A stretch of 64,000 nucleotides of DNA from Deltaproteobacteria bacterium (GTDB lineage Bacteria; Myxococcota_A; Polyangia; Haliangiales; Haliangiaceae), in contig JAHDIH010000004.1 of the NCBI GenBank assembly GCA_020630875.1, positions 399,348-463,347 of the forward strand, in the 5' to 3' direction. Within the stretch, counting starts at the first letter, position 1. Each line of letters opens with the position of its first letter. Positions 8,180-18,382 of this stretch are shown here, in pieces. Position numbers and translations under genes: made by a program. The notes below the pieces were generated by a model. The model made no database searches, was not told the origin of the DNA, and saw only the letters and a list, made by a program, of their open reading frames with translations.

Positions 8180-9130
8180 ATGGTCCGCGCGATGGCATCA
8201 CGTCCTTCCATACGAGTAGCAGACTACTGGAGTTGGTTGCCGGTATTCCGAGTTGTTGCTGAAACTCAGCACTTACCGACGGCTGCAACCAGCCTAAACA
8301 TTAGTGCATCGGCGATTTCTCGCTCAGTGAAACTATTAGAAGAATCCTTCGGCCATGAGCTGTTCGATCGAAGAGGCAGAAACATTTACCTAAACAAAAA
8401 GGGTGAACTTCTTCTTAGCTCCGTGAGAGATGCAATGCGTACGGTAGATGAATCTTACGTGGCGATTCGGAACGAAGCGTACCTCAGACAACTTTCAATC
8501 GCTGCTAATAGTGCGCTAACGAGAGTCGTACTGATTCCGGTCATTGACTCGGTTCTGGCGAACAACCCGACACTCAACGTGGGCTGCCAAACCTTACGCG
8601 GACAGGATACGGCAGAGCGCTTGTTGCAAGGCGAGTTTGATATCGCGCTATCCCTCATCCCCTATCGTCACGACCAACTAGGTTGTGAACTGGCAGGCTC
8701 ACTACCGAGTAATCTTTACTGCGGAAAGTCTCACCCACTCTACGCCGCAGAGGGGCCCCACAGCTTAAGCGATTTGACGGATTATGAGTTTGTGGGCCCT
8801 CCGAGAGACAAAAATGGAAATGCGGCCGATGGTTGGCCACCACACCTTAAAAGGAAAATTCGCGTCACCACCGATATGATGGAAATGGGACTTTCTTATT
8901 GTAAGACAGGTCGCTACCTCGCGGTGCTACCAAAACTCATTGCTGAGCCAGAAGTTGCAACGGGCTCTTTAAAGAGAATTAATACAGAGGACATAGCTTC
9001 GTTTTCTCTTTACATTGTCTATCGGCATAACCCCATTGCTCCTGCGGTTAAACTTTTCGTGGACGCTCTACGTCAACACTTTAGGCAAACGCTAGCGACA
9101 GACCTTCCAGAGCAAGTCATCGCGAGTTGA
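8180..9130 (+). CDS. LysR-family transcriptional regulator
   Basis: 316 residues from ATG 8180. The N-terminal winged helix-turn-helix covers about 17-75: FRVVAETQHLPTAATSLNIS, then SASAISRSVKLLEESFG and ELFDRRGR, the LysR pattern. The C-terminal effector-binding domain is of periplasmic-binding type (GEFDIALSLIPY near 155). These proteins usually regulate a divergent or nearby gene in response to a small molecule. An in-frame TTG at 8126 lies inside the preceding terminator, so it is unlikely as start; ATG 8192 is another possibility. The 3' end overlaps the convergent unknown gene by 14 bases. The regulated gene cannot be told from context. Confidence 0.88.
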   Translation: MVRAMASRPSIRVADYWSWLPVFRVVAETQHLPTAATSLNISASAISRSVKLLEESFGHELFDRRGRNIYLNKKGELLLSSVRDAMRTVDESYVAIRNEAYLRQLSIAANSALTRVVLIPVIDSVLANNPTLNVGCQTLRGQDTAERLLQGEFDIALSLIPYRHDQLGCELAGSLPSNLYCGKSHPLYAAEGPHSLSDLTDYEFVGPPRDKNGNAADGWPPHLKRKIRVTTDMMEMGLSYCKTGRYLAVLPKLIAEPEVATGSLKRINTEDIASFSLYIVYRHNPIAPAVKLFVDALRQHFRQTLATDLPEQVIAS

Positions 9131-10712
9131 TTTCTTCGAGTCGAATGATCTCTGAGCGATCAAACACCACTCGCACTCGCTTGATCATGGGAGCCACTGA
9201 TTCTTTAGCGTGCCTAAAAACCATGACCAAATTGATATGATAAACCTTTCGGTATTTTTTTCGGATTATCTTGTCTTGCGATTCATCGAAGTAAGGAAGC
9301 TTAGTCTTTGGATCGTCTGCGTGCTCCAACATTCGAGCGAGTGAAAAACGGATGATATCATTGATTTCATGTTGGTCTGTTTTTAGACGGTCAATGGTCT
9401 CATCTCCAGAAAGTCGAATTTCCTTTTCATAGCGAATGATCTGCTCCGGCTTTGCTTCGTCTTCTACCGTGTTGTCCGTGTCGCCACGCCGTGCCTCTAA
9501 AACATCGGCTGGAAGGCTGCTGTGTTTGACGTAGTTCATCGCCTCTCTGCACAAACCCAAATTTTTTCCTGAAATAGGATCTCTAATTTTCACGCTGTGA
9601 TCGAATAGCACCTTTGTAAGTTTCTTGGCCCAAAGACGTTTCAGCCAGTCCTTAATGCGATCTTTCAGCATATAGATGACAATGGCAGCCACCACGAATG
9701 CTGCGGTGTTTGTCACGTACCATCGGCTGCTCCAAATTGTAGCAAGTACAGTAAATAGCATCGCAATACCTGCTGCAATTGCGGCGCCAACATCTTGCAA
9801 CCCCGCCCCTTCTTTTTCTTTCTTAATTTCGAGCCACAGAACGCTGGTTACAAACTTCTTTAATTTCCCAATCCGGTAAAGAAAATACTCATCGTCCGGG
9901 TCAACGTATCGCTCGCTAAGATAGGATACGTTTTCTCGATACTCTCGTTCGCCAATCAAGAGATCAACGACTTTCACGCGCTCTTTGGCAAGCTGGTTAT
10001 CAATTCCATGTTCGTCCATTACTTCAAGAAGAGACGCGATCTTCAGTTCGGTAGTTACAGATATGAACTCGTCAATATACTGATAAGTGTCGCGAACGGT
10101 CGCCGGCACTCTACGACCGTTTGCCTCACTTCGCATACTCCTGAAGTTTTCGAGGAATGCACGAACCGCTTCTACAAACTTTCCGAGTTGCTCCGTCAAA
10201 TCACGCGCACTTTCTATCGCGCCTGATGCTTTGATAGATTCGAAACTTTCTTGCATATGTACGACGTGATCTCTGAGTTGCGATCGATAGATGCAAGCAA
10301 ACATCCGTGCCTCACGGCTAAATTCATCGACTTTCTCATTCCCGATCTTTCCGCTAGCGAAACTGCGGACAAGTTTTTCAATGCTTGCTAAAGGACCATC
10401 TTCCAAACTGGACAAATTTCGGAGTGCAGAAGAAGGAGTCTTAAATCGAATGTACGCCTGCACATCGCGGTAAAAATGACTTGAGGAGTAGGTAGAACTG
10501 TTTATTCCAAGAGAGCTTGGAATAAAGAAATAACTTTCAACTCTATAGCGGTTCGTCTCACCAGAGCGAATGGCGTAGTCCAATTTCACTTCAAAGTGCT
10601 TGCTGTCGTGGACGCCTATCCGGCTATCGATCAAGTCTTCTATTAGTATGTCAGACGAAACAAACTCCCTTATATCCCTGTATCGGACTTTTGCAAGACC
10701 GACAATTTTCAA
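9117..10712 (-). CDS. Hypothetical protein with a central two-helix membrane hairpin
   Basis: 531 residues; I do not recognise the family. Reading starts at TTG 10712 because no in-frame ATG precedes a credible N-terminus. Two adjacent hydrophobic segments at about 311-330 and 336-353 form a membrane hairpin followed by a basic stretch (LKDRIKDWLKRLWAKK), so both long flanking regions probably face the cytoplasm. The N-terminal 300 residues are mixed alpha/beta with predicted helices; the C-terminus holds charged segments. There is no signal peptide and no recognised enzyme motif. The gene is convergent with the LysR gene and divergent from the flippase. Function unknown. Confidence 0.7.
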   Translation of the reverse strand: MKIVGLAKVRYRDIREFVSSDILIEDLIDSRIGVHDSKHFEVKLDYAIRSGETNRYRVESYFFIPSSLGINSSTYSSSHFYRDVQAYIRFKTPSSALRNLSSLEDGPLASIEKLVRSFASGKIGNEKVDEFSREARMFACIYRSQLRDHVVHMQESFESIKASGAIESARDLTEQLGKFVEAVRAFLENFRSMRSEANGRRVPATVRDTYQYIDEFISVTTELKIASLLEVMDEHGIDNQLAKERVKVVDLLIGEREYRENVSYLSERYVDPDDEYFLYRIGKLKKFVTSVLWLEIKKEKEGAGLQDVGAAIAAGIAMLFTVLATIWSSRWYVTNTAAFVVAAIVIYMLKDRIKDWLKRLWAKKLTKVLFDHSVKIRDPISGKNLGLCREAMNYVKHSSLPADVLEARRGDTDNTVEDEAKPEQIIRYEKEIRLSGDETIDRLKTDQHEINDIIRFSLARMLEHADDPKTKLPYFDESQDKIIRKKYRKVYHINLVMVFRHAKESVAPMIKRVRVVFDRSEIIRLEEINSR

Positions 10713-10819
10713 TCATACCATAGATTATCCCTACTTACGCAGTCTATAGTGTTCGAGATGAGCCGATCCTCGAGCCAGCCTTACTTTTTACGAGAATTTT
10801 GCGGTAAATCGGACTGCAA

Positions 10820-12034
10820 ATGACCTCAAGGACGCTCAACTTACGGAGTAACATGCTCTGGAACACCTTCGGAATGATTTGCTACGCGGCATCTCAATGG
10901 CTGATCCTAAAAGCGCTTGAGGCGATCCTGAACTTATCTGCAGCCGGACAATACACGGTCGCATTAGCAGTAGTCTCTCCCATTTTGATGTTTACAAATT
11001 TGCAGTTGCGCTCTGTGCAAGCGGTAGATGTGGAGAACAACTGGGCCTTTGCCGACTTCCGAAAACTAAGATTGCAAAGCTTGGGATTCGCAACCATTGT
11101 CGCACTTCCCATCCTGCTAATGGTCAGCTCAACCGCTACTTACCTATTGACCACGCTCGCAGTTCTATTAGCGAAAATCATAGAGTCTCTTTCTGACCTT
11201 TTTTACGGCGTACTTCAGAAAAATGAAAGATTGGACATTGTAGCGAAGTCTATGATTCTCCGAGGTGTTGGCGGCATCTTGATTTTGGCGCTGTCATTAT
11301 ACTACAGCCGTTCGCTACCAGTCGGACTTTTCGCTCTTGCTGCCTGGTGGGTCGTGGTGTTGTTTCTATGGGATAGACGCCAAGCAAAGCAATTCATCGC
11401 CGAAGCCAAGAGCGAAAAATCGCGCGAACTATTAAAAAACACTATTGCGCTTGGAGGCTCAAAGTCAGTAGGAGCTTTGGCCGTAAACATACCTGTCTAT
11501 TTCCTAGAGTTTTACTACTCCGACGACGTGGTTGGAGTTTATGGACTACTGTTTTACTTGGCTATTGGTGTCACCACGATATTTAATGCCATTGGGCAAG
11601 CACTGTCACCGAGACTTGCAGCCACTCTCGTTGAATCGAAAAGTGGTTTCCTGCGCAGTGTTTACAAATTCGCCTTATTTGCGATAGTAACCGGCCTGCT
11701 CGCTATAGCGTTTTCAATAGTAGTGGGAGGACCATTTTTGGAACTGCTCTATGGTGCTAACCTTCGGCCCTACACCCAAGAACTCCTTTGGGTTTGTATC
11801 GGTTTGGGCGTAGCCAATCTCGCAACCACTGGCAACTACGGGCTGCTTGCCGCGAAAGCGTTTAACAGCCAATTATTCATATACTTACTGCTTTGCGCGG
11901 TCACTACCGCGTCCTGCGTGCTGTTGGTCCCTCGCTATGAGGTGATAGGAGCTCTGCAAGTCATTGCTATCAATGGAGTTGTACATACTATCGTCGGTTT
12001 TGGGTTGCTGCACCGTCGAGTTTCGAATCTCTAA
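10820..12034 (+). CDS. Polysaccharide flippase (Wzx/MATE-like)
   Basis: 404 residues with about 12 hydrophobic segments and almost no soluble domain. The opening pattern (SNMLWNTFGMICYAASQWLI, then AAGQYTVALAVVSPILMF) is typical of the polysaccharide transport branch of the MOP superfamily, which moves lipid-linked repeat units across the inner membrane. It is the first gene of the plus-strand arm of the Wzy-dependent locus and is followed after 57 bases by the polymerase. Direct evidence is the membrane topology and N-terminal similarity; the glycan substrate is unknown. Confidence 0.85.
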   Translation: MTSRTLNLRSNMLWNTFGMICYAASQWLILKALEAILNLSAAGQYTVALAVVSPILMFTNLQLRSVQAVDVENNWAFADFRKLRLQSLGFATIVALPILLMVSSTATYLLTTLAVLLAKIIESLSDLFYGVLQKNERLDIVAKSMILRGVGGILILALSLYYSRSLPVGLFALAAWWVVVLFLWDRRQAKQFIAEAKSEKSRELLKNTIALGGSKSVGALAVNIPVYFLEFYYSDDVVGVYGLLFYLAIGVTTIFNAIGQALSPRLAATLVESKSGFLRSVYKFALFAIVTGLLAIAFSIVVGGPFLELLYGANLRPYTQELLWVCIGLGVANLATTGNYGLLAAKAFNSQLFIYLLLCAVTTASCVLLVPRYEVIGALQVIAINGVVHTIVGFGLLHRRVSNL

Positions 12035-12091
12035 ATTCGCTGCTTGCACCGTTGCCATCCCTGAATGTACATTTCGCTGGAAGTTACTCTT

Positions 12092-13531
12092 ATGAATTCC
12101 ACCCTCAACAAGAAAGAATATCTCGTATATTTTTTTCTGGCTACCTCGATATTTTGGGTGCTGATAGCAAGAAACAATGAGCTTTTTCATTGGTCGACTC
12201 TCGCTTTGTACGCTTGCGCGCTCGTAGTTGGTGCCGAGTTTGTTTCTTGGTTCCGCGGAGACTTTAGTATTTTCGACCCAAAAGGCTTGGTTGCTTTTCT
12301 TGGCCTGCACTTGTTTGTCATAGCACCACTTTTGGTTGTGTCAGGTGACTACGTTCAAGATCACCGATTGGCCCCACCCGACTGGAAACCATGGATCGGC
12401 GAGCTGGCGTTCTTCAACGCCATTGGCCTATTCATTGTTCACAAACTTTCTCATATTTCTACTCCTACCAAGTCGACAATAAGATGGACGTTTGCCACCA
12501 AAAGAGCCGTTCCCATTCTCATGGTAGCTTTTGGACTTTCGCTCGTGTCACAAGTTGCGGTGTGGAGACTGTCCGGCGGCCTAACCACCATTGAGCGCGT
12601 TCAAGGACTAGGTTCCAGCTATATATTTCAGATGTTTGGATCGCTAACACCTTTCATCGGACTTCTTCTCGTGCTGAACTTGAACCGCAGCGATGAAGGT
12701 CGATCTCGAACCTCTGCTTTTGCGATCATTGTCGTACTGTCCCTTCTAAGTTTCTTTATCGACGGCCTCCGCGGATCAAGATCTTCTTTTCTCTATTCAG
12801 TATTTCTTTTATTGGGCGGTGTGCACTTTTTCTGGCGTCCAATTCCTAACCGCTATTTTCTCTACATGCTCGTGCCAGCATTTCTTTTCCTCTATCTATA
12901 TGGTTTTTACAAACATTACGGAAGCGATGTTGTCTTGCGATACCAACAGGGCTACAGCGTTGACGATCTATCTAGCAACTCAAAGAGAAATTTCAAACAC
13001 GTCCTCATCGGAGATATGAGTAGAACCGACGTGCAAGCCATACTTCTTTGGCGCGCAGACAAAATGGAATACGAAAAACGCTGGGGCAAAACCTACGCCA
13101 ACAGCGCCCTTGCGGTACTGCTTCCGAAGTCTATTTTCGACTACGGAAAGTGTATGGAGAAATCCGTTGCCGGGGGCGAACTTCTGTACGGTACAAAGTC
13201 TCGCAGCATTTGCCCAACGAGGATTTACGGCCTTCTTGGAGAATCAATCCTAAACTTCGGAAAGTGGGGAATCATTCCTCTTTTTATTGTCTATGGGCTT
13301 CTCCTTAGGTTCATTCGAAAACTTTTCCTGTCCTTTCATCCCAAAGACCTAAGGCTTCTTCTAGCCCCTGTCATTACCATTGCCATGATCTCCGCTTTGG
13401 CCAACGACGTCGATAACACCTTGTTTCTACTGGTCACAAAAGCAGCCATCCCCATTGCGATAATCGCTGCCATCCGTAAACGAGAGACAATTGCCCCACA
13501 CTATCCTGCGGTTACGCAATTAGATAATTGA
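12092..13531 (+). CDS. Wzy-type oligosaccharide repeat-unit polymerase
   Basis: 479 residues from ATG 12092, which has GGAAG eight bases upstream; an in-frame ATG at 12065 has none. At least 11 hydrophobic segments are seen, with one long periplasmic loop at about 285-385, the layout of O-antigen/capsule polymerases that join lipid-linked repeat units in the periplasm. The loop contains conserved-looking Arg and Cys residues (YGTKSRSICPTRIYG). Sequence families of Wzy diverge widely, so the call rests on topology and on the flippase directly upstream. The TGA overlaps the region before the methyltransferase gene, indicating one operon. Confidence 0.75.
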   Translation: MNSTLNKKEYLVYFFLATSIFWVLIARNNELFHWSTLALYACALVVGAEFVSWFRGDFSIFDPKGLVAFLGLHLFVIAPLLVVSGDYVQDHRLAPPDWKPWIGELAFFNAIGLFIVHKLSHISTPTKSTIRWTFATKRAVPILMVAFGLSLVSQVAVWRLSGGLTTIERVQGLGSSYIFQMFGSLTPFIGLLLVLNLNRSDEGRSRTSAFAIIVVLSLLSFFIDGLRGSRSSFLYSVFLLLGGVHFFWRPIPNRYFLYMLVPAFLFLYLYGFYKHYGSDVVLRYQQGYSVDDLSSNSKRNFKHVLIGDMSRTDVQAILLWRADKMEYEKRWGKTYANSALAVLLPKSIFDYGKCMEKSVAGGELLYGTKSRSICPTRIYGLLGESILNFGKWGIIPLFIVYGLLLRFIRKLFLSFHPKDLRLLLAPVITIAMISALANDVDNTLFLLVTKAAIPIAIIAAIRKRETIAPHYPAVTQLDN

Positions 13532-13563
13532 CAGTACCTTGCCAAACAATCATCATCCCGGTG

Positions 13564-14229
13564 ATGTCCGAAGATTCGCACTATACTAAAAATGCCGGCG
13601 CAGAATACTTTTCGCAACGTACTCACTGCAGAAGCAGCTACGCACAAAGGGACTCTGCCCAGCTTCTAATTCCGTACTTAAAGGGCCACGACACCGTCCT
13701 AGACTTTGGATGTGGTACCGGTGGAATTATCTCGCTTATTCCCTGCAATAAGCGTATCGGAATCGAGATCAACGAGTCCGCGAGCGCTGAAGCTAGTAGT
13801 AAAGGTATAGAAATGCATACCGACATTCGCAACGTCGCTGACAACAGCGTGGATGCCGCGATGACCCATCATGCGATCGAGCACGTGGTCGAACCTTTCT
13901 CAATTCTTAAAGAAGTTCACCGCGTACTCAAACCCGGCGGAAAATTTGTAGTTGTCGTGCCGGCAGAAGAACCGCGAGCTGCTGGCTGCAAAGACTGGCA
14001 AGAAAATATTGAGCAACATCTTTACTCCTGGAATCCGCGCACGATGGGGAACTTGCTGGTCGTGGCAGGATTCAATCTCGAAGACGCTTACGTCGCTGAT
14101 GGTGGCGCCTCTCGCTACTTGGCCCCACTTGAAAAAATGGGGCCTCTACACAAAGGTGCAAAGGTCATTTACGCGTGGGCCCGATCAAGATGGCAAACCG
14201 TATGCGTTGCTCAAAAGCCAGCTAGCTAA
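13564..14229 (+). CDS. Class I SAM-dependent methyltransferase
   Basis: 221 residues from ATG 13564; an in-frame TTG at 13528 and GTG at 13561 are less likely. The SAM-binding motif I is VLDFGCGTGG at about 40-49, an acidic residue follows in GIEIN, and the post-motif segment VHRVLKPGGKFVVVVP is typical of Methyltransf_11 enzymes. Located at the end of the flippase-polymerase operon, it may methylate a sugar or the growing glycan terminus, which is a known way of capping chains; substrate is inferred only. The stop overlaps the convergent dehydratase gene by four bases. Confidence 0.85.
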   Translation: MSEDSHYTKNAGAEYFSQRTHCRSSYAQRDSAQLLIPYLKGHDTVLDFGCGTGGIISLIPCNKRIGIEINESASAEASSKGIEMHTDIRNVADNSVDAAMTHHAIEHVVEPFSILKEVHRVLKPGGKFVVVVPAEEPRAAGCKDWQENIEQHLYSWNPRTMGNLLVVAGFNLEDAYVADGGASRYLAPLEKMGPLHKGAKVIYAWARSRWQTVCVAQKPAS

Positions 14230-16115
14230 ACTTTAAGATCCGCTCCGGCTCCTTCGCCTGGTCCGGAATGGTATCCAATTTGTAGGTCTTTGATTGCGTC
14301 ACGAAGTCCTTTGGGATTGTTGTTTTTTACGAACACAAGCTTTTCTAAAAACTGTTCTACGTCGAATGGTGACGTATCAACTTTGGCGTGCATAACTTTA
14401 CGTAACTTAGTGTTTGCCATAGTTTCATTGTCGGCTTGAAGTTCCTCGAACAGTTTTTCTCCAGGACGAATGCCCGTAATCTTAATTTCAACCGTATCTT
14501 CTGAGGCTCCAGACAATCTAATCATTTGCTTGGCCAAGTCGAGAATACGTACGGGCGCTCCCATGTCTAACATAAACACGTCACCGTTTCCGCCGAGCGT
14601 GCCGGCCTGAATAACTAAGTTGGCTGCTTCTGGTATTGTCATGAAATACCGGGTAGCGTCCCGGTGAGTAACCGTAACCGGTCCACCTTTGCGAATCTGG
14701 TCACGAAAAATTCCTACCACACTGCCGCGGCTCCCCAACACGTTGCCAAACCGGACGCACGAAAAGTCTACGTCGCTTTTGCTTGCCAACTCACGCACCG
14801 TCATTTCTGCAATTCGTTTGGTAGCCCCCATGATACTAGTGGGTCGAACCGCCTTATCGGTTGACACCAACACGAAACGTTTACTTTGATACTTGTCAGC
14901 TAACATAGCGACATTTCTTGTTCCGCCAATGTTGTTGTGGACCGCGTGCATCGGAAACTTTTCCATCAGCGGGACGTGTTTGTAGGCTGCTGCATGAAAC
15001 ACCGAATCCGGTTTGTGCTTTTTGAATATCGCATCCATATGCTCTTCGTCAGTAATGTCTGCGAGCATTTGAACGACGATGGGACCGAAGGATTTGGACA
15101 GTTCTCTTCCAATTTCAAAGAGATTGGTTTCATCTCGTTCGACTAAAATCAGCTGCGATGGTTCAAGCTGTGCCAGTTGACGGCAAAGCTCGGAGCCGAT
15201 GGAGCCTCCTGCGCCGGTTACCATAATGCAATCACCACGATAAACGTCTGCTAAGTCATCCATTGTAAGAGAAGGCGGTATCGGCTGACGATTTAAGATG
15301 TCTTCGATTCGGATTTCGCGTAGGGACGTTTTTGATTGTTGTCCGCCGGTAGAACGTTTCGAACGTAGCTGGAACGGTTGCGCTGCGGTTCTGACCCTAG
15401 CGCCTGTCTCGCTGCATTTGTCTAGTACCTCCCAAACTTCTTTCGAAGAAAGCGCCGAGTCGGCTACGATTACTTCAGTAGCTCCCATCTTCCGAATCAC
15501 ATCGACAAGATTTCCTCGGGTTCCTAAAATAGGTATTCCGTGAACTTTCATGTCCCTTCGCTCAGGATTGTCGTCAATGAAACCAATAGGGTTTATTTCA
15601 AGCTCATCGTTTTTCAATGCTTCTCGAGCGATTGTGGTTCCCGTATCAGTAGCCCCGATAATTAGCGCCAGCTCGCCGCCCCTCACTTTGTGGGCACGAC
15701 GTTCTTCTATAATTCGAGGCAGAAATCTTACGGCTACCATCCCGAACGCACAAAGGCACATGTCGATGAAGATGATACCGAAAGACATCATCAGGAAGTC
15801 GGCCGCTTGATAGAGCGTAAACCTGACAAGGGCCAATACCAGCGACACCGCGCCGATTGATATCAAAACCTGCAGTGCATCCCTAAGCGCCATATAGCGC
15901 CATACAACACGGTAGAGGCCAAGTCGCCAATTAACCATCACTCGGATAATTGCAATCGCCGGCAACAAAACCAGAAGCTGCCGGAAGTGTTGCCCAGGAA
16001 TACCACCCTCAAATCGTGCGATGTACGCTGCCATGAGTGCGGCACAAGCAATGAAGAAGTCAATAAATACCATGGTGCTTCGGCCGAGGGGCCTAGCGCG
16101 ATTCTTGGAAGTCAT
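14226..16115 (-). CDS. Membrane-bound nucleotide-sugar 4,6-dehydratase (WbpM/CapD/FlaA1 type)
   Basis: 629 residues. Four hydrophobic segments fill residues 15-125, followed by a CoA-binding-like Rossmann domain (ALIIGATDTG near 153) and the SDR catalytic domain from about 290. The NAD(P)-binding loop is VTGAGGSIGSE near 297. The active site has STDKAVRPTSIMGATKR near 420: Met replaces the usual SDR Tyr, as in WbpM/PglF enzymes. The reaction is UDP-GlcNAc 4,6-dehydration, the first step to many 6-deoxy amino sugars. It lies three bases after the Wzc-like gene in the same minus-strand operon. Exact substrate is inferred from the family. Confidence 0.92.
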   Translation of the reverse strand: MTSKNRARPLGRSTMVFIDFFIACAALMAAYIARFEGGIPGQHFRQLLVLLPAIAIIRVMVNWRLGLYRVVWRYMALRDALQVLISIGAVSLVLALVRFTLYQAADFLMMSFGIIFIDMCLCAFGMVAVRFLPRIIEERRAHKVRGGELALIIGATDTGTTIAREALKNDELEINPIGFIDDNPERRDMKVHGIPILGTRGNLVDVIRKMGATEVIVADSALSSKEVWEVLDKCSETGARVRTAAQPFQLRSKRSTGGQQSKTSLREIRIEDILNRQPIPPSLTMDDLADVYRGDCIMVTGAGGSIGSELCRQLAQLEPSQLILVERDETNLFEIGRELSKSFGPIVVQMLADITDEEHMDAIFKKHKPDSVFHAAAYKHVPLMEKFPMHAVHNNIGGTRNVAMLADKYQSKRFVLVSTDKAVRPTSIMGATKRIAEMTVRELASKSDVDFSCVRFGNVLGSRGSVVGIFRDQIRKGGPVTVTHRDATRYFMTIPEAANLVIQAGTLGGNGDVFMLDMGAPVRILDLAKQMIRLSGASEDTVEIKITGIRPGEKLFEELQADNETMANTKLRKVMHAKVDTSPFDVEQFLEKLVFVKNNNPKGLRDAIKDLQIGYHSGPGEGAGADLKV

Positions 16116-16118
16116 CTT

Positions 16119-18320
16119 TTATGCTGCCTTGTTCTTTGGTGTCTCTTCGTCGGAACCATACCCGTATTGATAGTAGTAGTATCCGTAACGTTTTTTGTTT
16201 ACGTCGATTTTATTGAGCACGGTGCCGACGATTCTCGCATCAACGTCTTTAAGCGCTTTGGCCGCTTGACCAATTTCGTTGATAATACTGTTGCCGGCTT
16301 GAGCAACAAGAAGTACGCCATCTGACGATTTACTTATGATCACCGCGTCTGTAACCGGTAGCACCGGAGGTGTGTCTAAGATGATTGTGTCGTATCTTTT
16401 GCGCAACTGAGCGAGTAGTTCGTTAAATCGTTTTGACAAAAGCAGTTCTGCGGGATTCGGCGGCTGAGGGCCGCAAGGTAACACATCTAAATTGGGTACC
16501 CCAGACGCCTTAATGGACTCTTCTAAAGTAGAGCTACCGACCAGCAACGTGGAAAGGCCCAATTTTCGGTCCACCGAAAGAGAACGATGAAGTCTCGGAC
16601 GTCTCATATCAGAGTCGATAATAAGGACCCTCTGACCGCTCTGCGCCATGATCGTAGAGAGGTAAATGGACATGGTAGTCTTGCCCTCGCGAGGACGAGC
16701 ACTGGAAACCGCAAGCACCTGAAGTTTTTTGTCCGTAGCACTAAACAACAGATTGGTTCTAATTGCTCGGCAGCACTCTGCAATATGAGACGCAGGGTTC
16801 TCGTGGACGTACAGGTCACGCTGTCCGAGTTGTTGTTCGTCCGCGTCAATGTCTCCGATACCGGGAACAACTCCAAGAAGGGCGACTCCTGTTGCTTGTT
16901 CTAAATCCTCAGCAGATTTTACCCGACGATCAAGGAAGTCTAAGAGCAACGCGACGCCAAACCCAATGCCACTAAACAAAAAGAGTGCAAGGAACATGTT
17001 TACCACGGGACGCGGATAGACTTGTACGGCAACACGAGCACGGTTGTGGGGCTTTATGTTCGTTCTTGTATTTCGTCCTGAGATTCCAGTGGTGCTGATT
17101 CGAGAAAGCAAAAGTGTCTTGTTTTCGATTAAGTTTTTGCGTTTTTGCTCCAGCACGACGTACCCCACGCGCTTACGATCAAAGTCGATTTCTTCTTTGC
17201 GAAGTGATGCAAGCTCGTCGGAAAACTTTCGTACGTTGGCCGCAGCCAGTTTGTAGCGCTGATCCACTTCATTGGAGAGAAGCTTCGCTTCCGTGGTCAG
17301 CATACGCTTTACTTCGGAAACTTTTTTTGTCTGCTCTTTCATCTCGTGAGACTTAGGCCCAAACTCTTGACTTAGTTCGACAAGTTTGCGTTTCTCTTCG
17401 AAGTATTGCTCTTTGAGGTTGTTTGCAATACTCGTCCTTTCAAGTAGTCCGAAGATTGGAGAACTAATGACATCTCGCTTTTCAAGTTGACGTACCTGCG
17501 CGCGAAGCGTTGCAAGTTCTTTACGCTTAGCCTCCGCTTTACTTAGAGCGTCAGAGTAATATCCAATTCGATCTGCAAGATGACTTTTCTTTTCTTGTAG
17601 CTCGAATTCGAGTAGCCCGTTCTCTTTTCGGTAATTGTATTGTTCCGCATTGGTCTTGCCGATAAGCTCATCGAGCGACTCAAGCTCTGCGGCCAAAAAC
17701 TCTTGGAGGTTGCCGCTTCCCTCAGTCTTCACCCCGCGCATGAACTGGTTGTAGGTTGCAACATGGCGGTTGGCGATGTCAGCAGCCAGAACTTTGTTCG
17801 GATGACTGACCCGGACAAAGAACACTCGACTTTCTGGATCTTGACTGACCATGACCGACTTTTCCAATAACTCTGTGGCCTCGCGAATGCGCTGTTGCTC
17901 CTCGAGACCATCATCAGGAACGAGTCGTTTAAATATCGGTTCGAGATTCGGAGGATTGGCAATCGAGTCTTGCGCAGGAGCCTTAACCGTCCTGGTCAAA
18001 AGCTCAAAGCTCACGAGCTCGCTCAATTGAGTGTTGAAGTATTCCTGATTGGACCAATAGTTTCCTGCGCCCAAGAAGGATACGTCATCAGCTTTGTTTC
18101 CAAGGACTCGAATCTCTTCAGGATTAATGATCAAACTCGCAGTGGCTTCGTATACTTTCTGGCGCGTGATGGTGTAGAAATACGCAAGAATCAGACCCAG
18201 GAGTACGACTGCGAGAAAGACCCACAGCCTTTGTCTGATAATTCCCAGGTAATGAAACACGACAGAGGGTCGTTCTTGGGCTGCCGGAGCAGTATTCTTA
18301 ACCACTTGCACTGGCGGCAT
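16119..18320 (-). CDS. Wzc-like polysaccharide co-polymerase with bacterial tyrosine kinase domain
   Basis: 733 residues. A Wzz chain-length domain lies between membrane segments near 35 and 445, with a long periplasmic coiled-coil region (about 200-410). The cytoplasmic BY-kinase domain holds Walker A SSARPREGKTT near 540, Walker A' VLIIDSDMRRP, and Walker B YDTIILDTPP. The C-terminal tail contains a tyrosine cluster (RYGYYYYQYGYG, about 712-723), the autophosphorylation site in Wzc. The protein sets polymer length and couples synthesis to the OPX exporter, encoded two genes upstream. All expected domains are present. Confidence 0.94.
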   Translation of the reverse strand: MPPVQVVKNTAPAAQERPSVVFHYLGIIRQRLWVFLAVVLLGLILAYFYTITRQKVYEATASLIINPEEIRVLGNKADDVSFLGAGNYWSNQEYFNTQLSELVSFELLTRTVKAPAQDSIANPPNLEPIFKRLVPDDGLEEQQRIREATELLEKSVMVSQDPESRVFFVRVSHPNKVLAADIANRHVATYNQFMRGVKTEGSGNLQEFLAAELESLDELIGKTNAEQYNYRKENGLLEFELQEKKSHLADRIGYYSDALSKAEAKRKELATLRAQVRQLEKRDVISSPIFGLLERTSIANNLKEQYFEEKRKLVELSQEFGPKSHEMKEQTKKVSEVKRMLTTEAKLLSNEVDQRYKLAAANVRKFSDELASLRKEEIDFDRKRVGYVVLEQKRKNLIENKTLLLSRISTTGISGRNTRTNIKPHNRARVAVQVYPRPVVNMFLALFLFSGIGFGVALLLDFLDRRVKSAEDLEQATGVALLGVVPGIGDIDADEQQLGQRDLYVHENPASHIAECCRAIRTNLLFSATDKKLQVLAVSSARPREGKTTMSIYLSTIMAQSGQRVLIIDSDMRRPRLHRSLSVDRKLGLSTLLVGSSTLEESIKASGVPNLDVLPCGPQPPNPAELLLSKRFNELLAQLRKRYDTIILDTPPVLPVTDAVIISKSSDGVLLVAQAGNSIINEIGQAAKALKDVDARIVGTVLNKIDVNKKRYGYYYYQYGYGSDEETPKNKAA

Positions 18321-18382
18321 TATGGCATGTTCGAGACAAAGATCGGGGACTCTTTTGCCTAGTAAATCAAATAAGTTGCGAC